In this document: piece after piece, positions 8,557 to 18,397 of the stretch
Numbering within the stretch: the stretch's first letter is position 1
How the letters are laid out: every line of letters starts with the position of its first letter
Origin: Candidatus Gastranaerophilales bacterium
GTDB taxonomy: Bacteria > Cyanobacteriota > Vampirovibrionia > Gastranaerophilales > Gastranaerophilaceae
Reading direction: 5' to 3'
Length of the DNA: 33,042 nt
Assembly: GCA_944324855.1 (NCBI GenBank)
Contig: CALUXY010000017.1
Span: 1-33,042 of the forward strand
Program-made: the position numbers and the translations under genes
Notes under the pieces: model-generated
What the model was told of the DNA's origin: nothing
Databases searched by the model: none
The model's input: the letters and a program-made list of their open reading frames with translations, nothing else

Positions 8557-11500
8557 AAGATGTCAGTCTTTCAATACTTTTATTTAATTTAGCAAGCTGT
8601 TTGTCAACACTTGTTATTTTCTTTGTTATTTGAGTATTATCGTTTGCTTCAACAAGGTCAGTTAATCGGTTTAGTTTGTCTTCCAGTAAATCGATTTTAT
8701 CCTGTTGGGCATTGAAACGTTCTTCAATTGTATCAAATACAGAATAATCAAATTGTGCAGGTTTTTCAATGCTTCTTATCATTGCTTTAACATCTTCTAT
8801 ATCATCTATTTTTTCGATTTTATTTACAATAGATGTTAATGTTGAACCTGCATAATCAACCCACTCTGCAATTGATAGTAGTGATTGATTTACAACATTA
8901 TTGTAGCTTGTATTTTCAATCAAGGATTTTTGGATAAGGGCTATTGACTGATTTACACGGCTAAAGTCGTAATTTTCCGCTAACGCTCTTGTTCTTTCGT
9001 CTAAATCATCTATAACTAATCTAAAACTATCTAAATTCTCTTTTAATAAGTTTGCAGAGTTTTCAGATGTTAAAAGCAGTTTATTTGTTCTTGTGCTTAT
9101 GCTTATGATATCTTCTGTTATCTTGTTAACGCAAGTTCCGATTTCATTGATATCTGCCTGTGTTATTTGATTCTTGATGCTATCAACTACAAGTACAATA
9201 TCATCAACTTTTTTGTTTAAGTCTTCTAATTCTTCATCAGATGATACTTCCTGTAACTCTTTCATTGCAATACGGAGTTTTGCAATATCAGTTTCTACAT
9301 CCTGCAGGCTGTATGTATAATTTGCATTTGAATCACCTGATTGGATTGTTAAAAGATGTTTTTTTACTTCTTCAAATTCTTTTTGTAACTCATCGTTATC
9401 CGCTACTGTATCCAGTTTAGATTTTACTTCTTCAAAGCCTTTTTCAATTGAGTTATCGACAACCGAATCAAGTTTTGTATGGACTTTCTCAAAACCTTTT
9501 TCAATTGTGTTATCAACAACGGAATCAAGTTTTGAATGGACTTCTTCAAAACCTTTTTCAATTGTGTTATCAACAACGGAATCAAGTTTATCTTGTAGAT
9601 TCTCAAATCCTTTTTCAAGTTCATAATTATCTGCAATATCATCTAACTTTTGATGAATATCATTAAATTCAGATGTTATATCAGATTTACTTGCAAGAGT
9701 ACTAAGTATATCATTCTTATTATTTGCAATTTGATTTAGAACCTCAGTTTTTATATCAGAAATAACAGATTTTATGCCATTTGTGTTTTCTTGGATATAA
9801 TCCATTATTTCTTCTTGTTCCACTTCAAAAGATATTTGGTCTAAAATCTTTACAGTTTGTGCCAGAATATCAGATTTTAATTGTGAAAGCTGAGCTGTAA
9901 TAATTTCTTCATTTGAAACTTCTTCGATTTTATTGTTAAAGTGTTCCAATAATTTCGCAATATTTTGTTGAAGTATGTTGTTTATATCTTCCGAGTGCGG
10001 CAATTGACTGATTTCTTCCGAAGTACTTAAGACTTCAATACGTTCTTGCTGCTCTTGAATAATATTTTTGATATCGCTTACTTGGTCTTTAAGATTATTT
10101 TTGATTAAGTCATCAACATTTGTATCAATATTTTCAACTTTGTTTGATAATAGTTCAATATTTGCTATTATCATTTTGTCAGCGCTTTCTGAATTTTCTC
10201 TGGCAAATTCAAGTTTATCTATTTTATTATCAATAGATTCAAGTTTATTGATACATAAATCTACTTCATCTTTTGATGAATTCTCTTGGATTTTTTCGAT
10301 TATTTGAACAGTGCTGTTACTTAAGTTATTTTCAATGATTGACAAAACAGCCTTGATTTCATCATTGCGTTCAAATAATTTGCCCAAATTATTAAATTCA
10401 TTTTTAATTAATTCAATATTTGCGGCAGTTTCTTCACCCATTTCAACCTGCATATTGTTAATCTGATTAATTACGTGGGCAAATTTTTCTTGTATATCTG
10501 TTAGATTAGCTTTTGCAGTGCTTGTTATTTGTTCTGTATTTGAGTACAGAGTATTTGTTATTGCTGCAAGTTCATCTTGTACAATTGAAAGTTGTCTTGT
10601 TGTATCTTCATCAATATTTTTATCCAAATCTTTTATTGCATCAGATATTTTTTCCAGCATTGTGATTAAAGATTCTGTTTTCTCAATATCAGATGCTTTA
10701 ATACTTTTTTCTATTTCATTCAGCTTAGCTTTTAAATCAGTTGATAAAGTATTATTGTTTGTATAATTTTGAGATACGGAATCAAGGATTGCCGTATTAA
10801 CTGTTTCAAATTCGGATTTAATAACTCCTAAATATTCATCAAGTTTGTCTGATGAATCACTGTTGGTTATAAGTGCCTTAACCTCATCAAGATGATTCAT
10901 CAAATCTGAAATTGAAGAATTTGTATCATTTAAACGGCTTGAAATATTATCAATACAAGAATTAAGATTATTATCTTGCAGATTAATTCTCTCATCAATA
11001 GTTTTATAAATATTATCAAATTGTTTAAGAAGTTCATTAATAATTATGTCGCATTTACTATTTGAATTTTCGATAACAAATTCTTTTAGTTCTTCTTGTG
11101 TATTTGTAATTTCTAATTTTAAATCATTTAGATTTTCGTCTGTTAGAGTTTTTAGTGATACTAAGTTTAAATCTCTTGTAATATTAACAAGTGAAGACTC
11201 TATATCATTGAATTTATCATCCCAGTCAGTTCTTGTAACAATTGAATTTCTGACTCGTTCAATATTTGAGATTAATTCGTTAAAACGATTATTTGAATCT
11301 TCTGCCAAAATATGCAGTTTATCATTTAATATTTCTTGCGAATGATTAATAAGGTCAATTGCCTCATCTTTCATTGTTTGCATTTTGTTTAAAGATTCAC
11401 CAAGTCTTAAGTCTGAGTCTTCAGAAATGTTTTTAAGGTTTTCAATTGCATCCAAAATATTTTTGCAGGTTTCAGAATTTTGTGATTCTTGTTTTTCCGC

Positions 11501-14500
11501 AATTTGAGATAAATAATTTTCTATAGAATTAATTCTGGTTTGTATTAATTCACTTATAGACAAAGTATCGTTGCTTACCCCGGTATTTAAAGTTTGTATT
11601 GCAGATTTTAGTCCGTTCAATTCGGTTTCAACAGCTTGTGTTATATTACTGTCTGTTTCATTAATTGAAGTTAAGATATTGTTAACGGACTCAATTATAT
11701 TTTGGAGTTTATTTGAATTTTCTCCGGCAATATCTTTTGTAGTATATATAATTGAATCAGTATTTTTAATTTTTTCTTTTAAGTCCGAAAGTCCGTCAGC
11801 AATAGCGTGAAGAGTTTCTTCATTTCTATTAATATTACTTTCTGAAACTTCTGTCAAACTGTTATTTATATTTTGAAGTATTATATTTATATCTTCCAGA
11901 CTCTCTTTCGAGCTGTTGTTTAAACTATTTGTCAATTCCTGAATACTTTCTCTTAAATTAGAAAGTTTGTTTGATACGACTTGAATAGTTTCTTCTTTTT
12001 GATTAACATTACTTTCAGAAATTTCTATTAAAGTGCTGTTTATATTTTGTAATTTAAGATTAACATCTTCAAGATTATTCTTTGAGTCGTCACTTAATGA
12101 ATTTGCCAATTCCTGAATAGAATTTCTTATATCGTTGTATTTATAAGTAATATTATTTTGAATATCTTCATTATTACTTGAAAGAATATGATTTAAATTG
12201 TTAATTTTATCAAGGATACTGGTAATTTGCTCATTGTTAGAGTATTTTGTATCATCTATTTTTTGAATAATAGACTGTTCAACAGTATCAATTTTTTGCG
12301 GTACAGATGATAATTTTTCATCAATGCTGTTTATCGTGTTTTCAATAATGTTTCTGAAATCATTTTCAACATTAGTAATATGGTTAGAAACAGCATTTAT
12401 GTTATTTATTATTTCAATTTTGTTTTCAGAAGCAGATTCTTTTACGGAAACTTCTAATGCTTCTAATTCATGTACCAGTCTGTCTACTGACGAAACAAAT
12501 TTTGAAGCTTCATCTTTTAACGATGCACTTAGACCGCTGTTTGAAAATTCTATATCTGATTTAAAGTTATCCAGTATTTCATTGACTCTGTGTGTGATTT
12601 CGTTTGTTTTTTCTGTTTGTAATTCTTCTCTGTTATTAATTTCAGTTAAAATCTTTTGAACAGAATCGCTAATTTCATTAGAATTATTATTAAGATACCC
12701 TGTTATAGTGTCTTTGATACTATTTTGAACAATTGATAATTGGTCTTGTACCATTGATATATTTTCTGAAATATCCGATGATACTCTGGTTAAAATAGCA
12801 TCACGTGTTGTATTGATATTTGTATGAATATCTTTAATATTTTCGGAGGTGTTGAAGTTAACAGCATTTGAACTCTGCTCAACTTTTTCTCCAACAGATT
12901 GTATTTCGTATTTTAACGATTCAATTTGTTCTTCTCTTGAGTTATTTGCCTGAATTTGATTTAGTATTTCATCAGATGTAAATCTGAATTTGTCTGTTAC
13001 TTCTTCTATTTTTTGCTGAATTTCTGTTTGTGCATTTTGAACAGTTGATTCAAATGCATTTTTAATCTCTTGCGCGGTTTGTGAATTATCCAGTTTGGTT
13101 TCTAATGAAGTTATATTTTCTTTAACAAGATTGATTCCCTCAGAGATATTATTGGCAGAAGATTGAATCTTATCCAAAACTTCGTTTTTGGAGTTATTTA
13201 TGTTCTGGTGTATATTGTTTGTGTTTTCTGCATTTCTGTCATTTTCTTCAATAAAATTGTTAACAATATCTCCGGTGATTGATTTTACTTCGTTTGATAA
13301 AGAATCAATTTTTTCAGAAATTCTTTCTGCATTTGAATGTATTGAAGAATTGAGTAAATCATTTTTATTTAAAAATTCTTCTTTTACAGTATATAAATTA
13401 TCATTTATGGTATTGCTTGTATTTTCAATTGAATTTATTTTATCAGTTACGTTATTGTTTGATTCTGCAATTTTGTCCGAAAAATCATTGATTTTTGAAA
13501 CTAAATCAGAATCATTGTTGATAAAATAATTTGCAAGTTTATCTGTAACTGTTTTTACATCTTTAGAAACGGTATCTAACTTCTCTTTTATTGAATCTGT
13601 ATTTTGATTTAAGCTGTCAGATAAGTTTGAAACAGATTCTTTTACTTCTGCAGATGTTTCATAAAATCTGCCTTTCAAGTCTTCGTTTGTTCCGTTTAGT
13701 GCTGTAATTATTGCAGATTGAATATTGTACGCATTATTTGCAGCATTGTCTAGTTTTTCTATCCAGAAATCATTGTTTTCTGTTAAATTATGCGATACTT
13801 CCGACAAGATATTTTTCAAATCGGATGATATGCTATCGAGAAGATTTTTTAATTGTGTTGTATTTTCATCATCATGAGTCTTGTCGGTTATTTCTGCTCT
13901 TATACTGTTAATAGTATCTGTTAGAATATTTATTTTGTTATTTAATTCAGAATTTGAATTTCCAATATTTTCAGCCAAAGTGTCTGATAGTTGTTTTATT
14001 TCATTATCAATTTCACTTACTTTTTGGACAAGTACATGGTTATTATCATATAAGGTCGCAGACAGATTGTTTATAACAAATTTTATATCCGAATTAACAG
14101 CATCAATTCTATCCAAAGTTATATTGTGCAGTTCAGAACTTTCAACTTTTGATGCGATACTTTCAAGATAGCTGTTTGTTGTTTCAAATTTGTCCTGCAG
14201 CATTGCAACAAATTCGGATACCTTACCTGATGATTGGAATAGTAATGCAGGTAGCTCTGTATTTAAATCGTTGATTTTGTCGTATAACTGATTAATGGTG
14301 CTTTTTACGATATCAGAATCAGTGGCATACATATTTCTGAAATCATCAGAAACTCTATTCAAGTTATCGTACAATTTTGAAATGTTTGATAAAATCTCAT
14401 CGGAATTATTCTCTCCTGCTTGAGGAATATTTGAAATTAATTCTTTCAATTGAGAATTTAAGTTCTCCAGTTTGTTGTCAAATCCTTCAGGAGATAATGT

Positions 14501-17110
14501 TGGTGTAGATTTTATCTCATTTGTTAAGTTTGAAACAATGTCCGATAAGTTATAAATACTTGATGTAATCTTTTGAACATTATTTTCGGAAAGTCCGATA
14601 AGTTCTGCTTTTAGATTATCAGATGCACTGTGAAGTCCGTCAATACTAGAAGTAATTTCTCTTATCGTGTTTTCAGAATGCCCGATTATATCATTTTTTA
14701 AACTTTCAGAGGCGTTTGATAACCCGTCAATACTTTCGGTTATTCTCTGAACATTATTTTGCGAAATATCAATTAACTCTTGTTTCAAAGAACTGGATGT
14801 ATTATATAATCCGTTAATGTTATTTGTTATTGCTTGGATGTGGTTATTTGCCTGATCAGATAATTCTGTTTTTAACCTGTCAGATGCACTTATTATTTCA
14901 TTTGATAAATCAGATTTTACACTCTGTAAATTGTTTTCTGTAATTTCTGAAATGCTTGATTTTATTTGTTCTGTTGTATTCGATAAACTGTTATTAATAT
15001 TATTGTTTATTTCGTTGAGATTATTTTCAGAAAGTCCGATAAGCTCAGTTTTTAATTGTTCTGACGAATCAGAAAGTCTATTGATGCTTGCATTTAAATT
15101 ATGCACATTTTCATTTGAAAACTCTGATAGTTCATTTTTAAGGTTTTCTGAAACGTTAGATATATTATCAATACTTGATTTTATCTCTTGTAAGTTATTA
15201 TTTGCATTTTCAATTAATTCTGATTTTAATTGTTCGGAAACGTGTGTCAGACCATCATATATAGATGATTTTATCTCTTGTTTGTTTGTATAAGCCTGTT
15301 CGGTAAGCTCTGATTTTAATTTTTCGGTTGAATTATTGATTTCATCCTGAACCGTAGATTTTATTTCTTGTTTTGTATTATATGTATGTTCAGCAAGTTC
15401 GTATTTGAATTTTTCGGAAGAATTGTTTAATTCTTCTTGTATAGAAGCTCTGATATCTCTTTTATTATTTGATGCTTGTTCTGCAAATTCGGATTTTAGT
15501 TGTTCAGTTGTTGCTGTAATTCTGTCGTTGATTGAATTTTTTATATCTTGAACATTGTTATCCGTGATATCAATAAAATCAGCTTTTAATTTATCGGAAA
15601 TAGATGCTACATCACTTAATTTAATCAATAATTCCGATAATGTTTCTTTCGAACTTCCGGATATTGTATTATTGATATTTTCTAAATCTTGTTTTAATGC
15701 TGCAATTGAGTCATTGAATGCAGAAATCGTTTTTACATTGGTATTGTCAATTTTAAAGTTGATTCCGTTTATCAATTCCGAAAAATTATTTATATTTTCT
15801 AAGATTGCATTAGCATTATCTCTATCACTGGAACTAAATTCTTCCTTAAATACATCAATTTTAGATTTTAATTCATTTAATTGAGTATTAAAAGAATTTA
15901 TAATAGCACTTGCTGATTGGCTGTTTTCTGTTGTGAATCTGTCTGATGCCGCTTTAATTGTTTCTTTAATTGATGATTCATTATGTTGTATCGAATCATT
16001 TATTTGTTTGATATTGTTGTTGAAATCTGCGAGATTTACAGCTGTTAAAATTCGTTTGAGTTCGTTATTTGTTTCTAATAAATCTGTACAGATAATGTTG
16101 GTTTCATTCCCGATATCATTTACAACATCCAAAAGCTCTGATTTGAAAGTTTTAAAGTCAAAGTTTTCTGTTGAAGTTTTGACGACACCTTCCAAATAAT
16201 CAAGCTGTGCCATTAATTGTTTACTTTTTTCATCGGTATTATCAATCAATACAGCTTTTACTTCATTGATTGCATTAATAGACGTTGTTATAACTTCCGC
16301 AAGATTGTTAATAGAATTTTTGTCAGCTGCAGATGCTAATGATGCTTGTATTTCATCATTTTTAGTAATTAAATTTAGCAGAAGTTCCTTTGATTCATTA
16401 AAATCACCGACCGTAACAAGTCTTTCTAATCCTTCAGTTAATTCTGTATTCTTTTTATCAATCATTGATATTGCAGAAAGAATAGTGTTTGATGTTGTGT
16501 GTATATCTTCAATTGTGTTTCCGTATCGGTCACTCATGTTACTTGCTGCAAGCTTGTCAAAACTTTCAGCTAATTCTTTAAAGTTATTGTTGATATTAAG
16601 GATTATACTTTCAAATCCGTTGTTGATTCTTGTAATATCAAATCTTAATGTTGAAATATTTTTAATGATATCGTTTTTATTTGTATCATCTGTTCTTAAA
16701 GATTCAAGTCTTAGCGTGATTTCTGTCAGGGCATCTTTTTGAGATACAACTTCTTTTGAAAAAACTGCAAGATTAGTTGCAATGACATCAAATAATTTCT
16801 TGATTTCAGTGGACTTAAGTGCTTCTTCATTATCTTTAACAAGGGTATTGATAGATGATTCTATTTCTGCAAACTTAGAAACAACAAAACCATGTCTTTC
16901 TTCAATATTACTTTTTACTTCTCCTATTAAAAGTTTGAGTAAGTCAGCATTTTCATCAAGATTGAGATTATCAATTTTGTTATTGATAGCTGTTAAAACT
17001 TTATCTACTCCCGAAAAACTAAGCACTCCCTGTGCTCTCATTGAATTAATTAAGTTCGTAATTTTTTCAAAATTAGTTTTTATATCTTCAAGATTATTGA
17101 TTTCTGCCAT
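8540..17110 (-). CDS. Giant repeat-rich coiled-coil protein (2856 aa)
   Basis: One uninterrupted frame, apparently helical throughout. It is rich in N, S, E, K, D, I and L, with few Trp, Cys or Pro and no signal peptide or membrane segment that I can see, so it should be cytoplasmic. Visible parts: an N-terminal segment with repeated FEKI/LNLI heptads; twelve 29-30-residue repeats (about 505-858); a long irregular coiled coil; two 59-residue repeats (about 1658-1775); several 19-20-residue repeats near 2498-2562; and a C-terminal heptad tail (LNRLTDLVEAN, LAKLNKSIERLTSYVDEE). Phe, Ile and Leu occupy regular positions. AGGAC precedes the ATG. The end overlaps the GlcD-type oxidase by 17 nt. 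I recognise no family; it resembles filament, cytoskeletal or SMC/MCP-like coiled coils only in composition. Repeat growth by internal duplication is evident. Confidence 0.88.
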   Translation of the reverse strand: MAEINNLEDIKTNFEKITNLINSMRAQGVLSFSGVDKVLTAINNKIDNLNLDENADLLKLLIGEVKSNIEERHGFVVSKFAEIESSINTLVKDNEEALKSTEIKKLFDVIATNLAVFSKEVVSQKDALTEITLRLESLRTDDTNKNDIIKNISTLRFDITRINNGFESIILNINNNFKELAESFDKLAASNMSDRYGNTIEDIHTTSNTILSAISMIDKKNTELTEGLERLVTVGDFNESKELLLNLITKNDEIQASLASAADKNSINNLAEVITTSINAINEVKAVLIDNTDEKSKQLMAQLDYLEGVVKTSTENFDFKTFKSELLDVVNDIGNETNIICTDLLETNNELKRILTAVNLADFNNNIKQINDSIQHNESSIKETIKAASDRFTTENSQSASAIINSFNTQLNELKSKIDVFKEEFSSSDRDNANAILENINNFSELINGINFKIDNTNVKTISAFNDSIAALKQDLENINNTISGSSKETLSELLIKLSDVASISDKLKADFIDITDNNVQDIKNSINDRITATTEQLKSEFAEQASNNKRDIRASIQEELNNSSEKFKYELAEHTYNTKQEIKSTVQDEINNSTEKLKSELTEQAYTNKQEIKSSIYDGLTHVSEQLKSELIENANNNLQEIKSSIDNISNVSENLKNELSEFSNENVHNLNASINRLSDSSEQLKTELIGLSENNLNEINNNINNSLSNTTEQIKSSISEITENNLQSVKSDLSNEIISASDRLKTELSDQANNHIQAITNNINGLYNTSSSLKQELIDISQNNVQRITESIDGLSNASESLKNDIIGHSENTIREITSSIDGLHSASDNLKAELIGLSENNVQKITSSIYNLSDIVSNLTNEIKSTPTLSPEGFDNKLENLNSQLKELISNIPQAGENNSDEILSNISKLYDNLNRVSDDFRNMYATDSDIVKSTINQLYDKINDLNTELPALLFQSSGKVSEFVAMLQDKFETTNSYLESIASKVESSELHNITLDRIDAVNSDIKFVINNLSATLYDNNHVLVQKVSEIDNEIKQLSDTLAENIGNSNSELNNKINILTDTINSIRAEITDKTHDDENTTQLKNLLDSISSDLKNILSEVSHNLTENNDFWIEKLDNAANNAYNIQSAIITALNGTNEDLKGRFYETSAEVKESVSNLSDSLNQNTDSIKEKLDTVSKDVKTVTDKLANYFINNDSDLVSKINDFSDKIAESNNNVTDKINSIENTSNTINDNLYTVKEEFLNKNDLLNSSIHSNAERISEKIDSLSNEVKSITGDIVNNFIEENDRNAENTNNIHQNINNSKNEVLDKIQSSANNISEGINLVKENITSLETKLDNSQTAQEIKNAFESTVQNAQTEIQQKIEEVTDKFRFTSDEILNQIQANNSREEQIESLKYEIQSVGEKVEQSSNAVNFNTSENIKDIHTNINTTRDAILTRVSSDISENISMVQDQLSIVQNSIKDTITGYLNNNSNEISDSVQKILTEINNREELQTEKTNEITHRVNEILDNFKSDIEFSNSGLSASLKDEASKFVSSVDRLVHELEALEVSVKESASENKIEIINNINAVSNHITNVENDFRNIIENTINSIDEKLSSVPQKIDTVEQSIIQKIDDTKYSNNEQITSILDKINNLNHILSSNNEDIQNNITYKYNDIRNSIQELANSLSDDSKNNLEDVNLKLQNINSTLIEISESNVNQKEETIQVVSNKLSNLRESIQELTNSLNNSSKESLEDINIILQNINNSLTEVSESNINRNEETLHAIADGLSDLKEKIKNTDSIIYTTKDIAGENSNKLQNIIESVNNILTSINETDSNITQAVETELNGLKSAIQTLNTGVSNDTLSISELIQTRINSIENYLSQIAEKQESQNSETCKNILDAIENLKNISEDSDLRLGESLNKMQTMKDEAIDLINHSQEILNDKLHILAEDSNNRFNELISNIERVRNSIVTRTDWDDKFNDIESSLVNITRDLNLVSLKTLTDENLNDLKLEITNTQEELKEFVIENSNSKCDIIINELLKQFDNIYKTIDERINLQDNNLNSCIDNISSRLNDTNSSISDLMNHLDEVKALITNSDSSDKLDEYLGVIKSEFETVNTAILDSVSQNYTNNNTLSTDLKAKLNEIEKSIKASDIEKTESLITMLEKISDAIKDLDKNIDEDTTRQLSIVQDELAAITNTLYSNTEQITSTAKANLTDIQEKFAHVINQINNMQVEMGEETAANIELIKNEFNNLGKLFERNDEIKAVLSIIENNLSNSTVQIIEKIQENSSKDEVDLCINKLESIDNKIDKLEFARENSESADKMIIANIELLSNKVENIDTNVDDLIKNNLKDQVSDIKNIIQEQQERIEVLSTSEEISQLPHSEDINNILQQNIAKLLEHFNNKIEEVSNEEIITAQLSQLKSDILAQTVKILDQISFEVEQEEIMDYIQENTNGIKSVISDIKTEVLNQIANNKNDILSTLASKSDITSEFNDIHQKLDDIADNYELEKGFENLQDKLDSVVDNTIEKGFEEVHSKLDSVVDNTIEKGFEKVHTKLDSVVDNSIEKGFEEVKSKLDTVADNDELQKEFEEVKKHLLTIQSGDSNANYTYSLQDVETDIAKLRIAMKELQEVSSDEELEDLNKKVDDIVLVVDSIKNQITQADINEIGTCVNKITEDIISISTRTNKLLLTSENSANLLKENLDSFRLVIDDLDERTRALAENYDFSRVNQSIALIQKSLIENTSYNNVVNQSLLSIAEWVDYAGSTLTSIVNKIEKIDDIEDVKAMIRSIEKPAQFDYSVFDTIEERFNAQQDKIDLLEDKLNRLTDLVEANDNTQITKKITSVDKQLAKLNKSIERLTSYVDEE
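9425..9615 (-). repeat. 57-bp tandem repeats inside the giant gene
   Basis: Three near-identical 57-bp units encode 19-residue repeats of the form LDSVVDNTIEKGFEEVHSK. More diverged units lie on both sides (LDDIADNYELEKGFENLQDK and LDTVADNDELQKEFEEVKKH). The nucleotide identity is much higher than in the other repeat blocks, so this duplication looks recent and the copy number may vary between strains. Confidence 0.85.
11785..12137 (-). repeat. Two-copy 59-residue repeat inside the giant gene
   Basis: Two successive segments share the order SIQELxNSL, SK..LED.N..LQNINS.L, ISESN.N..EET. Examples are IRNSIQELANSLSDDSKNN and LRESIQELTNSLNNSSKES. Protein similarity is clear while DNA identity is lower than in the 57-bp repeats, which indicates an older duplication. 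Confidence 0.7.
14538..15599 (-). repeat. Twelve tandem 29-30-residue helical repeats
   Basis: Twelve consecutive units follow the pattern [ST][ED]xLKxELxxxSxNNxxxIxxSIxxLxx[AST]. The first is SDKLKADFIDITDNNVQDIK... and the last SDNLKAELIGLSENNVQKIT.... Unit lengths in order are 30, 30, 30, 30, 29, 29, 30, 30, 29, 29, 29, 29. Both lengths differ from four heptads (28), so the superhelix must drift or use a mixed 7/11 register. Early copies have charged middles (EQASNNKRDI), while late copies have LSENNVQKI, so the copies fall into two sub-blocks. Confidence 0.85.
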
Positions 17111-17215
17111 TTCTATGTCCTATTTTGTATACAAATTCCCATAGAAATTTTATCATAAACATGCTTGAGATAAAAACTATATACTCTGTGAAATGTAGTC
17201 TAATTGTAATATTTC

Positions 17216-18334
17216 TTAATTAATTAATTTTTTGCGGATTACAGTTTCAATTTGTTTTGCGGATGTTCCGTCACCGTAAGGATTTTGTGCTTTTAATCTT
17301 GTTTGTGATTTATCTTTGGATAAAATTTGTTCACTGTATTCCAAAATTTTATCGTAGTCTGCTCCGACAAGTGTTGATACTCCGGCTTCGATACCTTCTT
17401 TTCTTTCTGTTTCATATCTCATAACAAGAGTTGGACAGCTGAATGAAGGTGCTTCTTCCTGAATTCCGCCGGAATCAGTCAGAATAAGTTTTGCATGTTT
17501 CATCAAATATACCAGATAAGGGTAATCCAGCGGCTGCAATAATTTAATATTATTTAAAACTCCGAGTCTTTCATGTATTTTATTTTTTACATTCGGGTTA
17601 GGATGTACCGGTATTACGAATGTATGGTCTGCGTATTTTGTTGCAAGATATGAGATTGCCTCAATAATTCTATCAATTCTTTCTCCGTGATTTTCACGTC
17701 TGTGGGCGGTAATCAATACCAGTTTGTCGTCAATTGTGATGTCTTTTTCTTCAAAGAATTTTTTCGACTGTTCAATAACATCATCTGATAAACAGAATAA
17801 GGCATCTATAACAGTATTTCCTACTATATGAATTTTATCTTCATCAATATTTTCTTTTAAAAGTGCTTTTTTATTTACTGCCGTCGGTGCAAAATGAATG
17901 TCCGCAACCCTGCTTGTCATCTGACGCATAACTTCTTCCGGAAACGGTTCATAGATATCATAAGAGCGTAATCCGGCTTCTACATGATAAACAGGAATTT
18001 TGTGATAAAAACTGATTAATGCTCCGCATAATACGGTCATTGTATCTCCCTGTACAATAGCTGCATCAATTTTATTTTGATTAAATACCTCATCAAGCGA
18101 TGTTAATATTTTGGTTTGAACCCCTGCGAGCGACTGGTTCTCTCTCATGCAATCAAGATTTATATCTGCTTTCAGTCCGAAATATGCAAGAGTCTGGTTT
18201 GACAATTCTTTTTGCTGTTCTGTATTACAAATCAATACATTATAATCTTCCGGATATTTTTTAAGTTCTAATATTACCGGTGCAAGTTTAATTATTTCGG
18301 GTCTTGTTCCAAATATAAAAATAATCGTTTTCAT
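17216..18334 (-). CDS. wecB: UDP-N-acetylglucosamine 2-epimerase (non-hydrolysing)
   Basis: Interconverts UDP-GlcNAc and UDP-ManNAc, the entry to ManNAc-containing surface polysaccharides. A 372-residue protein with family signatures: FGTRPEIIKLAPVI at the N terminus, VQGDTMTVL, HVEAGLRS, PFPEEVMRQMTSRVAD, TAHRRENHG, and LTDSGGIQEEAPSF near the active site. I start at the ATG at 18334, which gives the standard N terminus. It has no ribosome binding site but lies only 7 nt downstream of a consensus -10 box, so the mRNA is predicted to be leaderless. A CgeB-like glycosyltransferase is encoded about 1 kb upstream, so surface glycan synthesis is a plausible shared theme. Confidence 0.96.
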   Translation of the reverse strand: MKTIIFIFGTRPEIIKLAPVILELKKYPEDYNVLICNTEQQKELSNQTLAYFGLKADINLDCMRENQSLAGVQTKILTSLDEVFNQNKIDAAIVQGDTMTVLCGALISFYHKIPVYHVEAGLRSYDIYEPFPEEVMRQMTSRVADIHFAPTAVNKKALLKENIDEDKIHIVGNTVIDALFCLSDDVIEQSKKFFEEKDITIDDKLVLITAHRRENHGERIDRIIEAISYLATKYADHTFVIPVHPNPNVKNKIHERLGVLNNIKLLQPLDYPYLVYLMKHAKLILTDSGGIQEEAPSFSCPTLVMRYETERKEGIEAGVSTLVGADYDKILEYSEQILSKDKSQTRLKAQNPYGDGTSAKQIETVIRKKLIN

Positions 18335-18341
18335 AATTTGA

Positions 18342-18370
18342 ATTATAAAACAAAAAAAAATGTGGTACAA
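18342..18370 (-). promoter_or_regulatory. Consensus promoter of wecB placing +1 at the start codon
   Basis: Minus strand: TTGTAC (18370-18365), 17 nt, TATAAT (18347-18342). The gap to the ATG (18334-18332) is 7 nt, the normal -10 to +1 distance, so transcription should begin at or next to the A of ATG. The -35 box overlaps the -10 box of the divergent gene. Confidence 0.65.
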
Positions 18371-18371
18371 T
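18363..18371 (+). promoter_or_regulatory. Extended -10 element of the divergent membrane protein gene
   Basis: TGG followed by TACAAT (18366-18371), with no good -35. Predicted start near 18378, then AAGAGG (18385-18390) and a TTG start at 18398. The -10 box shares five bases with the wecB -35 box, so the two promoters probably exclude each other. Confidence 0.5.
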
Positions 18372-18397
18372 TAGTATTATTAAAAAGAGGTGTTATT

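Noticed and set aside
9425..9615. CRISPR array suspected from regular repeats
   Set aside because: The units are contiguous 57-bp in-frame repeats with no unique spacers, inside a long coding frame; no cas genes are present.
9448..17144. Many 70-160-residue plus-strand frames opposite the giant coiled-coil gene
   Set aside because: They are Ser/Phe/Ile-rich mirror images of the Lys/Glu/Asn/Ser codons on the minus strand, lack ribosome binding sites and carry no domain.
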